In this document: piece by piece, positions 51,120-58,769 of the stretch
Position numbering within the stretch: position 1 is the first letter of the stretch
Layout of the letters: each line of letters begins with the position of its first letter
NCBI GenBank assembly: GCA_934593275.1
Contig: CAKTQE010000002.1
Span: 1 to 64,000 of the forward strand
DNA: 64,000 bases
Direction: 5' to 3'
Source of the DNA: an uncultured Oscillospiraceae bacterium
GTDB lineage: Bacteria; Bacillota; Clostridia; Oscillospirales; Oscillospiraceae
Position numbers and translations under genes: made by a program
The notes under the pieces: model-generated
The model's input: the letters and a program-made list of their open reading frames with translations, nothing else
Told to the model about the DNA's origin: nothing
The model's database searches: none

Positions 51120-53876
51120 TCACTTTTCCAGGTCTTTCAGAGCGGCCAGAACCACCTCAGGCAGTGCGGGGACTCGGGTGATCCGGGCACCGGTGGCATT
51201 GTAAATGGCGTTCAGGATGGCGGGGTGCGGTGCATCCAGAGGTGCCTCGCCGCAACCGGCGGCACCGTAGGGGCCTTCGGGGCGGTAGGTTTCAACATAG
51301 TGCAGCTCGATGTCATCGGGAACATCCTTGGGATAAGGAATGCCGCAGTTTTTCAGGCTGGTGTGCTTGCTCAGGTCATCAAAGTCCTCAGTAAGAGCCA
51401 GACCGATGCCCTGGGCCAGACCGCCGTAGAAGTTGCCGTCAACCAGCAGCCGGTTCATAATGGTACCCACGTCTGCCACACAGGTGAACTTCTCAACAGT
51501 GACCTTGCCGGTCTGGGTATCCACGCAGACCTCCGGCAGGAACAGGGTGTACATGTATACGGAGAAGGGGTCACCCTGGGCGGTAGCCTGGTCAACGGGA
51601 TGGTCAGCACAGTAGGTGGCGACCCACTGGCCCTGTACCTTGGTGTCAATGCCATCGGCTACCATTTCATCATAGGTGCGGTAGGTGCCGTCCTCTTTCC
51701 GCATGGCGGTCAGCAGGTTCTCCGCTGCCAGACGGCAGGCGTTGCCGGACATGACCTGGCTGCGGGAGCCACCGGCGGGGCCGGAGTTGGGGGTGATTTT
51801 GGTGTCGTTCATCACAAGGCGAATCTGCTCCGGACGAATGCCCGCCTGACGCAGGGTCTCATGGGCAGATACCAGCATACCCATATCCGCGCCCTGGCCG
51901 TGATCCTCCCAGGAGGCGTACATGGTAACGCTGCCGTCGGGGTTCAGTTCCGCATAGGCCTGAGAGGAGTCCACGCCATCCAGACCGCAGCCATAAACAC
52001 CGGAGGAAACGCCAATGCCGTACTTGTAGCGGCCATCGGAAGCGGCGTTCTTTTCGGCAACACGCTTCTTGGCGGCCTCATAGAGGGGACGGGCCTGTTT
52101 ATACATTTCTTCCAGGCAGTAGACATCGGGCTTGTAGCCTGTGGGAATGGTAGAACCCTCGGATTCCTTATAGCAGTTCAGCTCCCGGATGTCAAAGGGG
52201 TCCATGCCCATCTTTGCAGCCAGAACGTCAATGGCGATTTCAGAACCCATAAAGGACTGGGGAGAGCCGTAGGCACGGAACGCGGAACCCCAGGCGTGGT
52301 TGGTAAAGACGGTAGTACTCTTATTGCGGATGGTGGGAATATGGTAGCCCGCGCCCACAAACTGGCTCAGCCGGTGGGTCAGCAGGTCGCCAAATTCGGA
52401 GTAGGGACCGTGGTCTACGTAGTTATCGCCCCACAGGCCCAGAAGCTTGCCCTTTTCATCGGCGGCCAGTTTGATGTGCATGAAAGCGGGGCTGCGCTTG
52501 CCGGTGTAGGTGATGTTCTGGAACTGGTTGAATACCAGAGACACAGGACGGCCGGTGATCTTGGCGGCAACGCCCAGAATGGCCTCGTTGGTGGGCGAGA
52601 ACTTATAGCCGAAGGTACCGCCGGCGTGGTTCTGAACCAGCCGCAGCTTCTCCATAGGAACACCGATGCCGTCAGCAATCATGGGCATATGCAGGTGAAT
52701 GCCGATGGACTTGGAATGTACGGTGAGCATACCGTCCTCATCGATATAGGCATAGCCACAGTCCGGCTCCAGGTGCAGATGGGGCTGGCGGGAGCAGTAG
52801 GACTCAATTTCCACCACATTGGGTGCGGAATCAAAGTCAAAGTCCGGGCCTTTGATACAGTTGGTTTCGTAATAGGCGTTGGGAATGCCGGGATGGATCT
52901 CAACGGCGTCCTCCGCAATGGCATCCATGGCGTTCATGTAAGCGGGCAGCTCTTCAATGTCCACTTTTACCGCATCGGCAGCGGCTCTGGCATGGGCTTC
53001 GGTATCGGCGGCCACAATGGCGATGGCGTCACCGAACTGGAAAATCTTCTCATCACACAGAACAGGACGCTCCCAGCCATCGGTTTTGTTGTTCAGAGGC
53101 AGCATGACAAGACCGTTGATGCGGTTCTTTCCACCGGCTGCCACAATATCCTTGGCGGTGATGATCTGGAACACACCGGGCATTTTTTCGGCTTCGGATG
53201 TATCAATGCCCTTGATATTGGCATGGCTGACCTTTGCCTGAACCAGGGCCAGACGCAGGGTGTCGGCGGGCATCTTCAGGGCATCGTCCGCGCCAAAGTC
53301 CCAAGTGCCGGTGACCTTCTGGGCGGCGGAGGGACGGATGTACTTAGTGCCTACAATGGAATCCTCCGTGGGCTTAAAGACCAGGTCCTCCTTGGTGATT
53401 TCCCCACGAATGACCCGGGCTGCATCCATGACCGCATCAATGAGGGGCTTATAGCCGGTGCAGCGGCAGAGATTCCGGTTCTTCTGGAACCAGTCTCTTA
53501 CCTCCTCCCGGGTGGGCGAGGGATTGTTGTCCAGCAGAACCTTGGCGGTCATAATAAAACCGGGGGAACAGAAGCCGCACTGGGCGCAGCCGTGGGCCAT
53601 CCAGGCCACCTGCAGCGGGTGCATATCGGAAATGGTGCCGATGCCCTCAATGGTGGTGATTTGCGCGCCGTCTTTCAGGCGGCTGAGTTTGGTGAGGCAG
53701 GAACGGGTGACCTTGCCATCGACAATAACATTACATGCGCCGCAGTGACCTTCTCCGCAGCCAATCTTACAGCCGGTCAACAGCAGACGCTCCCGCAGGA
53801 ACGAAGCCAGCGTTTCGTTCTCCTCAACCAGGACGGAACGGGTAATGCCGTTGATTACAAATGTTCTTTTGATCAT
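51120..53876 (-). CDS. Molybdopterin aldehyde oxidoreductase (MOP type)
   Basis: The 918-residue enzyme belongs to the xanthine oxidase family and oxidises aldehydes. The N-terminal plant-type 2Fe-2S site uses C40, C45, C48 and C60; the second uses C100, C103, C137 and C139, the same numbers as in Desulfovibrio gigas MOP. The molybdopterin-binding part has HAWGSAFRAYGSPQ, EDHGQGADMG, GGSRSQVMSGNA and AAGCGEAP, with E877 as the likely catalytic Glu. No FAD domain is present, so electrons leave through the 2Fe-2S clusters. The start follows GGGGAGG. The maturation genes follow downstream. Confidence 0.95.
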   Translation of the reverse strand: MIKRTFVINGITRSVLVEENETLASFLRERLLLTGCKIGCGEGHCGACNVIVDGKVTRSCLTKLSRLKDGAQITTIEGIGTISDMHPLQVAWMAHGCAQCGFCSPGFIMTAKVLLDNNPSPTREEVRDWFQKNRNLCRCTGYKPLIDAVMDAARVIRGEITKEDLVFKPTEDSIVGTKYIRPSAAQKVTGTWDFGADDALKMPADTLRLALVQAKVSHANIKGIDTSEAEKMPGVFQIITAKDIVAAGGKNRINGLVMLPLNNKTDGWERPVLCDEKIFQFGDAIAIVAADTEAHARAAADAVKVDIEELPAYMNAMDAIAEDAVEIHPGIPNAYYETNCIKGPDFDFDSAPNVVEIESYCSRQPHLHLEPDCGYAYIDEDGMLTVHSKSIGIHLHMPMIADGIGVPMEKLRLVQNHAGGTFGYKFSPTNEAILGVAAKITGRPVSLVFNQFQNITYTGKRSPAFMHIKLAADEKGKLLGLWGDNYVDHGPYSEFGDLLTHRLSQFVGAGYHIPTIRNKSTTVFTNHAWGSAFRAYGSPQSFMGSEIAIDVLAAKMGMDPFDIRELNCYKESEGSTIPTGYKPDVYCLEEMYKQARPLYEAAKKRVAEKNAASDGRYKYGIGVSSGVYGCGLDGVDSSQAYAELNPDGSVTMYASWEDHGQGADMGMLVSAHETLRQAGIRPEQIRLVMNDTKITPNSGPAGGSRSQVMSGNACRLAAENLLTAMRKEDGTYRTYDEMVADGIDTKVQGQWVATYCADHPVDQATAQGDPFSVYMYTLFLPEVCVDTQTGKVTVEKFTCVADVGTIMNRLLVDGNFYGGLAQGIGLALTEDFDDLSKHTSLKNCGIPYPKDVPDDIELHYVETYRPEGPYGAAGCGEAPLDAPHPAILNAIYNATGARITRVPALPEVVLAALKDLEK

Positions 53877-53912
53877 AATGCTGAGACCTCCCCTTTTTGC
53901 TACAATGCCAAA

Positions 53913-54164
53913 CTACTTGTGTGTACCGCAGGGATCTTTGTCAGGTCCGTTTCCGGTCAGATCCTGCAAACGCTGCATACCGCGGGCGGTGTAAAAAACC
54001 AGTTGGGACAGGCTTCCATCCAGATTTTCTCCCCGCAAGACCAGGGTATTGGCCGTTTCCAGATAGTCAATGGGCAGTGTCCGGCGGTAGGTCTTTCCGC
54101 TTACACTGTCTGTGACCTCCAGGGTGACCTCCCGGGCAGAGATTTGAAAGATGTCCTCGTTCAT
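53913..54164 (-). CDS. Small protein at the head of the hydroxylase operon
   Basis: The 83-residue protein is beta-rich: FQISAREVTLEVTDSVSGKTYRRTLPIDYLETANTLVLRGENLDG, then QLVFYTARGMQRLQDLTG. The tail ends DKDPCGTHK. I do not recognise the family. The ATG at 54164 has GGAGG 9 bases upstream. It is the first gene of the operon, 36 bases before the aldehyde oxidoreductase, so it may be a dedicated subunit, chaperone or regulator. Confidence 0.75.
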   Translation of the reverse strand: MNEDIFQISAREVTLEVTDSVSGKTYRRTLPIDYLETANTLVLRGENLDGSLSQLVFYTARGMQRLQDLTGNGPDKDPCGTHK

Positions 54165-54214
54165 GGTTTTTCGCCTCCATTCATTCACCCGATATGTGCA
54201 ACTTTTACAATTTC

Positions 54215-54263
54215 ATTATAACTTATAAGGGAAAGCATATACAACATGTAAAATTTTATAAGT
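54215..54263 (-). promoter_or_regulatory. Promoter and inverted repeat upstream of the hydroxylase operon
   Basis: TTGTAT (54239-54244), an 18-base spacer and TATAAT (54215-54220) read on the minus strand. The inverted repeat ACTTATAA (54221-54228) and TTATAAGT (54256-54263) brackets the -35 box and could be an operator. Confidence 0.6.
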
Positions 54264-54346
54264 CGTAGAAAAAGGAACGGAAATATTGTGCAAGGCTTCT
54301 AAAAATTGTTGACAAAATTTGAATGGATTTTCATAAAGCGCATTTT

Positions 54347-55303
54347 TTAGTTCCAGGGTTTTGGCAATACCAGGCTCACGCAGCTGTCACACAGCGGGAC
54401 GCCGGTCAACGGATGGCCCAGCTCCTCCCCATAATCTTCAAGGGCCTGTCGGACACCGGGGAGGTTTGGATTTCCCCAGTCATGCAGCAGCAGAAATCCC
54501 CCGGGATTCAGCCTGGGCCAGAAATACCGAAAACCGTCCAGGGTAACCTGGTAGAAATCCCCGTCCAGAGATACCAGGCAAAACCGTTCTTCCAGCCCCC
54601 GGAGAGACTCTGGGAAAAAGCCGGGATAGATTCTGGCCTGTTCCGGGTATGGTAAGGCTTTCAAAACCGTTTCCGGGTCTGTATTCCCATGGGCCTGCTG
54701 AAAGGCACAGCCCGCCCCGGCAAGTTCGGCAAAGCCCTGAAAGCTGTCAAAAAGATAGAGGACCCGCTGCGGCAAAAGGCGGTTGATACACCCGGCGAAG
54801 AATCCCCGGTAAACCCCCAGCTCCGCGGCGGCACCGGGAACCTTTGACACCTGGCCGCAGAGCAGTTCTAAAGTAGACAGCCGCACATAGTCCCCTGCCA
54901 GGGCCTCCGGCGGGAGTTGAGGCTTCCGCAGTTTTCCGGGAACAGGGATCACACGGTATTTAGAAAGCAGTTGATCAAGAATGTCTTTTCCCAAAATCGA
55001 CTCTGCCACGGTGCAGTTCCGGTTTCGGTCCTCCAAAACCCAACTGTCCTTTACATACAGTATTCTGTTTTCCGGCAGACCGATCTCCCGGCAGGTCCGG
55101 GCCACGGCCTGGGCGTGGCGGGTGGTTACGATCATCAGGCTGCACCGGCTGATGTCCAGCTCCCGGGGACGGCAAACCGGCTTTCCCATGAACATGGCAC
55201 TGCTTGGAACGGTTTCCACAAACCCATCGATGCTAAATTCCGGCAGCACCCGGTCCAGCAGCTCCGCCGCACCGCAGCCGGTACCCCAAAGATAGATACC
55301 CAT
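54347..55303 (-). CDS. TylF/MycF-type methyltransferase with N-terminal Rossmann region
   Basis: The 318-residue protein begins with a Rossmann-like unit (MGIYLWGTGCGAAELLDRVLPEFSIDGFVE, a PglD- or FkbM-type N-terminal region) and continues with a TylF/MycF methyltransferase domain (AAELGVYRGFFAGCINRLLPQRVLYLFDSFQGF, LVSLDGDFYQVTLDGFRYFWPRLNPGGFLLLHDWG). TylF enzymes methylate sugar hydroxyls and need magnesium, with the metal site in the LDGDFY and HDWG segments. It sits between the two Mo-related operons, with its own promoter. The substrate is unknown. The ATG at 55303 follows GGGGG by 7 bases. Confidence 0.82.
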   Translation of the reverse strand: MGIYLWGTGCGAAELLDRVLPEFSIDGFVETVPSSAMFMGKPVCRPRELDISRCSLMIVTTRHAQAVARTCREIGLPENRILYVKDSWVLEDRNRNCTVAESILGKDILDQLLSKYRVIPVPGKLRKPQLPPEALAGDYVRLSTLELLCGQVSKVPGAAAELGVYRGFFAGCINRLLPQRVLYLFDSFQGFAELAGAGCAFQQAHGNTDPETVLKALPYPEQARIYPGFFPESLRGLEERFCLVSLDGDFYQVTLDGFRYFWPRLNPGGFLLLHDWGNPNLPGVRQALEDYGEELGHPLTGVPLCDSCVSLVLPKPWN

Positions 55304-55330
55304 CGTTGCGCCCCCTTTCGTCATACATCC

Positions 55331-55358
55331 ATTATATCGGATTTGCACAATTATTCAA
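55331..55358 (-). promoter_or_regulatory. Promoter of the TylF-type gene
   Basis: TTGAAT (55353-55358), 16 bases and TATAAT (55331-55336) on the minus strand. Confidence 0.65.
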
Positions 55359-55377
55359 GAAAAAATTCAAAAGTGTA

Positions 55378-55406
55378 TTTACAAATCCTACAAATTGTCG
55401 TATAGT
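55378..55406 (+). promoter_or_regulatory. Promoter of the nucleotidyltransferase-importer operon
   Basis: TTTACA (55378-55383), a 17-base spacer and TATAGT (55401-55406) about 64 bases before the TTG start. The sequence TTTACAAATCC and GTCGTA recur loosely near the hydroxylase promoter, but the match is too short to call a shared operator. Confidence 0.65.
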
Positions 55407-55469
55407 AATTCTAAGCAAATTCATTTTGGTTGTAATTCGCTTTTGGAATCGGCACAGGAGGTGGGAAAT

Positions 55470-56396
55470 TTGCAGAATGCGGCCCTTATTTTGGCGGCGG
55501 GAATGTCCTCCCGTATGGGGGATTTTAAGCCCATGATGAGCATTGGCTCCATTTCCGTGGCCCAGCGGGTGGTGGCGACCTTTCATCGGGCGGGGGTGGA
55601 TAAAATCGTTATGGTCACGGGCTATAACGCCCCCATGCTTGAAAAGCATTTGTCAGACAATGGCATTATCTTTTTAAGAAATGAGGATTATCGCCAAACC
55701 CAGATGTTTGATTCCGTAAAAATTGGCCTTACCTATCTGCAAGACAAATGTGACCGGGTTCTGCTGACCCCTGTTGACGTACCGCTCTTTACCGCCCAGA
55801 CCGTGGAAAAGCTTCTGTCCTCCGGCAGCGCGTTGGCCTGTCCCCGGTGTCAGGGGGCTACGGGGCATCCCATTCTCATTGGTAGCCGCCTGATTCCCAC
55901 CATTCTGGCAGACTGCGGGGACCGGGGGCTGCAAGGGGCCATGGGGCGATGCGGGGAAGAAATGTGCCTGGTAGAGGTGGACGACCAGGGGACTCTAAAG
56001 GATGCAGACACTCCGGAGGATTTTTCCGCCCTGCTGGCCTATCACAATTCCCAACTGGTGCGGCCCGTTGTCAACGTCTCCCTGGACCGGGAGTTCACCT
56101 TTTTTGACCGGAGACTGGCCATGCTGTTGATGCTGGTAGACGAGACCCACTCTGTAAGGGCCGCCGGACAGCGGATGCAGATGAGCTATACCAGCTGCTG
56201 GAATATGATCAAGGCTCTGGAAAGCCAGCTGAACTATCCCCTGCTCCAAAGGGTCCAGGGCGGCGCAAAAGGCAGTCAAAGCTGGCTGACCGAGGAGGGA
56301 AAACGGTTTTTGGAGCGTTACAATGCCTATGAACAGGCGGTAAAAAACTACGCCGATTCCATTTTCGAAGACCACTTTGAGGGGCTGTTTGAATGA
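55470..56396 (+). CDS. MobA-like nucleotidyltransferase fused to ModE-like HTH (DVU_1551 type)
   Basis: The 308-residue protein has an N-terminal NTP transferase domain (LILAAGMSSRMGDFKPMM, VVMVTGYNAPML-like region, LLTPVDVPLFT, GHPILIG) as in MocA, which adds CMP to molybdopterin. The C-terminal part from about residue 205 (EFTFFDRRLAMLLMLVDETHSVRAAGQRMQMSYTSCWNMIKALE) is the winged-helix domain of ModE, with the typical tail RVQGGAKGSQSWLTEEGKRFLERY. A TTG at 55470 with AGGAGGTG 8 bases before it is chosen as start. It could both make the cofactor form and sense it, and so control these operons. The gene is divergent from the hydroxylase operon. Confidence 0.9.
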   Translation: MQNAALILAAGMSSRMGDFKPMMSIGSISVAQRVVATFHRAGVDKIVMVTGYNAPMLEKHLSDNGIIFLRNEDYRQTQMFDSVKIGLTYLQDKCDRVLLTPVDVPLFTAQTVEKLLSSGSALACPRCQGATGHPILIGSRLIPTILADCGDRGLQGAMGRCGEEMCLVEVDDQGTLKDADTPEDFSALLAYHNSQLVRPVVNVSLDREFTFFDRRLAMLLMLVDETHSVRAAGQRMQMSYTSCWNMIKALESQLNYPLLQRVQGGAKGSQSWLTEEGKRFLERYNAYEQAVKNYADSIFEDHFEGLFE

Positions 56397-56938
56397 AACG
56401 CCGTTTGTTTTTGACAGGACCCATCGGCTGCGGCAAAAGCACCGCCATCACTCAGGGACTTGGTGACCGCCGGAATCGGCTAAAGGGTTTCGTGACCCTC
56501 CGGGAGGGTCAGCCCTCCAAGCCGGAACGGTTTTGGCTGGAAACACTGCCAAAACGGGAACGGGCGGTATTCCTGGATTTGACGGGAGAGCAGCCGCGGG
56601 TCGATTTGCGTGTTTTTTCCGGCCTGGGCGTTCAGAGTCTTCAAAAAGGCCCTCTTCTTTTAGATGAGATTGGCGGTATTGAACTGCTGTGTCCTGCGTT
56701 TCTGGAAGCTTTGGAAGAAGTCCTATCCGGTGAGGCACCGGTTTTAGGGGTTGTAAAGCTCTCTGAATCCAGTATGGCCTTGGCCCGGTGTCTGGGGCTT
56801 GCGGAGGAATATGGAACCGCCGCTGAACAGCTGCGCTGCCTCTTGGCACGAGATGGGCAGACAGTGCTTTACACCTGTGGACAATTTGACCCCCTGGCCC
56901 AGGATTTGGTAGGGCTGTGGGCAAAGGAATACTTATAG
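56393..56938 (+). CDS. THEP1-like P-loop NTPase
   Basis: The 181-residue protein has a Walker A GPIGCGKST at residues 9-17 and a Walker B-like LLLDEIGGIELL, in the layout of nucleoside-triphosphatases of the THEP1/YjdF type. A basic motif (KRRLFLTG) begins the protein. Its ATG overlaps the stop of the nucleotidyltransferase gene as ATGA. Such NTPases occur in cofactor loci, but the role here is unknown; nucleotide handling for a cytidylylated cofactor is one option. Confidence 0.82.
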   Translation: MKRRLFLTGPIGCGKSTAITQGLGDRRNRLKGFVTLREGQPSKPERFWLETLPKRERAVFLDLTGEQPRVDLRVFSGLGVQSLQKGPLLLDEIGGIELLCPAFLEALEEVLSGEAPVLGVVKLSESSMALARCLGLAEEYGTAAEQLRCLLARDGQTVLYTCGQFDPLAQDLVGLWAKEYL

Positions 56939-56974
56939 AGAAGGACTGAAATATTTTTAGAGAGGAGCGGGTCC

Positions 56975-57991
56975 ATGACACAAAAATATCGGCGCACGGT
57001 CTGGCTCCTGGGTCTGGGGCTGATCGCAGCCATGGCTGCCTCTGTTACTCTGGGGCGTTACCCCGTTGCCCTGGGGGATCTGCTGAAAATTCTGGGCAGT
57101 CGCCTGGGGTTGCCCATTGCAAAAACCTGGGCAGTTCAAACGGAAGTGGCCCTTGTGAACATCCGGCTTCCCCGGGTGGTTCTCAGCGTATTGGTAGGGG
57201 CCTGTCTCGCGGCGGCAGGGGCCTGCTATCAGGGTGTCTTTCAAAACCCCATGGCCTCCCCGGATATTCTGGGGGCTTCCGCGGGGGCAGGCTTTGGGGC
57301 GGCATTGATGATTTTACTTGGCATGTCCAATGTGTTCATCACCCTGGGGGCCTTTGGATGCAGCTTATTGACCGTGGCCCTGGTGTTTGCGGTGAGCCGT
57401 CACGCCAAAGGAGAACGAATTTTGGGGCTGGTGCTTTCAGGCATTATGATTTCCTCACTGTTTCAGGCGGGAACCTCCTTTTTGAAGCTGGTGGCGGACC
57501 CCAATAACCAGCTGCCCCAAATCACCTATTGGCTGATGGGCAGTCTCTCCGGAGCCAAGTGGGGAGAAATTCGCTTTGTGTTCCTGCCCATGCTGGCAGG
57601 GCTGCTGCCGCTGCTGCTGCTGCGCTGGCGGCTCAATGTGGTGACCATGGGCGACGATGAAGCCCTGGCCATGGGCGTAGATGCGGGAAAACTGCGGCTC
57701 ATCATGGTGGTCTGCTCCACCCTGGTCACCGCCTCGGCGGTATCCGTCAGCGGCGCCATCGGCTGGGTGGGCCTGGTCATCCCCCATATGATGCGGCGGC
57801 TGGTGGGTTCCGATTACCGGTACCTGATGCCGGCCTCCATGCTGGGCGGCGGCATCTTCCTGCTGCTGGTGGACAATATTTCCCGGGCCGCCACGGCATC
57901 CGGAATTCCCATCGGCATTCTCACCGCCTTTGTTGGCGCACCGTTTTTCCTCTGGCTCATTACAGGAAGGGGGGAACGCTATGCCGATTGA
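56975..57991 (+). CDS. FecCD-type ABC importer permease
   Basis: The 338-residue permease has about nine to ten membrane segments and the BtuC/FecD signature: RLPRVVLSVLVGACLAAAGACYQGVFQNPMASPDILGASAGAGFGAA near the start, then GLVLSGIMISSLFQAGTSFLK and VSGAIGWVGLVIPHMMRRLVGSDYRYLMPAS. It belongs to type II importers, which take up metal chelates, vitamin B12 or, in the MolBC case, molybdate. It shares the operon with a cognate ATPase and binding protein. Confidence 0.93.
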   Translation: MTQKYRRTVWLLGLGLIAAMAASVTLGRYPVALGDLLKILGSRLGLPIAKTWAVQTEVALVNIRLPRVVLSVLVGACLAAAGACYQGVFQNPMASPDILGASAGAGFGAALMILLGMSNVFITLGAFGCSLLTVALVFAVSRHAKGERILGLVLSGIMISSLFQAGTSFLKLVADPNNQLPQITYWLMGSLSGAKWGEIRFVFLPMLAGLLPLLLLRWRLNVVTMGDDEALAMGVDAGKLRLIMVVCSTLVTASAVSVSGAIGWVGLVIPHMMRRLVGSDYRYLMPASMLGGGIFLLLVDNISRAATASGIPIGILTAFVGAPFFLWLITGRGERYAD

Positions 57992-58769
57992 GGTAAAGAA
58001 TTTATGCTTTTCCTATGGGAAACGGCAGGTTCTAAAGGACATCAGCTTTCGGGTAGACGAAGGAGAATTCTTGTCCATCCTGGGACCTAACGGCGTGGGA
58101 AAAAGCACCCTGTTTCGCTGTATGCTGGGTCTGCTCTCCGGGTATTCCGGGCAAGTGCTGGTAGACGGAGCGGACATCCGCCATATTTCCGTTCAGGAGC
58201 GGGCCAAACACATTGCCTACATTCCCCAGAGCAGTGACCCCACTTTCCATTTCAGCGTGGGAGATGTGGTCTTGATGGGAACCACCAGCGGCCTTTCCGC
58301 TTTTCAAACCCCCGGCAAAAAGGCTTTGGAACGCCGGGACTGGGCCATGGAAAAGGTAGGCATTTCCCACCTTACCGAACGCTGCTACCACAGGCTCTCA
58401 GGGGGCGAGCAGCGGCTTGTAATGATTGCCCGGGCCATTGCCCAGGATGCGCCCATTCTGATGCTGGACGAGCCTACCGCCAATCTGGATTTTGGCAATC
58501 AGCTGCGGGTTTTGCAGCAGATACAGGCTCTGGCAAAAGAGGGCTATACCGTCATCCAGACCACCCACCACCCGGAACAGAGCTTCCAGTTTTCTTCCAG
58601 GATTCTTGCCATTCAGGATGGCCGGATTTTGCAGGACGGAAGCCCCCGGCAGGTGCTGACAAAGGAAAATATGGAAAAGCTCTACCACGTGGATGTGGAA
58701 GTGGTCAGTCTCATGGAGGATGAGGCAAGAATTTGTATTCCAAAACTAAAAAGGAGTGCTGAAAAATGA
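57981..58769 (+). CDS. FecE/MolC-type ABC importer ATPase
   Basis: The 262-residue ATPase has Walker A GPNGVGKST, Q-loop IPQSS, signature LSGGEQRLVMIARA and Walker B ILMLDEPTANLD. The start at MPIEVKNLCFSYGKRQVL is 11 bases inside the permease gene end. It energises the type II importer. Its 3' end overlaps the binding-protein gene as ATGA, so all three are coupled. Confidence 0.93.
   Translation: MPIEVKNLCFSYGKRQVLKDISFRVDEGEFLSILGPNGVGKSTLFRCMLGLLSGYSGQVLVDGADIRHISVQERAKHIAYIPQSSDPTFHFSVGDVVLMGTTSGLSAFQTPGKKALERRDWAMEKVGISHLTERCYHRLSGGEQRLVMIARAIAQDAPILMLDEPTANLDFGNQLRVLQQIQALAKEGYTVIQTTHHPEQSFQFSSRILAIQDGRILQDGSPRQVLTKENMEKLYHVDVEVVSLMEDEARICIPKLKRSAEK

Noticed and set aside
51111..54221. 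A 1036-codon open frame on the plus strand opposite the aldehyde oxidoreductase
   Set aside because: It is a shadow of a GC-rich gene. The minus-strand frame has exact iron-sulfur and molybdopterin motifs, and the plus frame has no family-like motifs or ribosome site.
54310..54316. TTGACA on the plus strand as a promoter
   Set aside because: No -10 box at proper distance, and it would read into the 3' end of a minus-strand gene.
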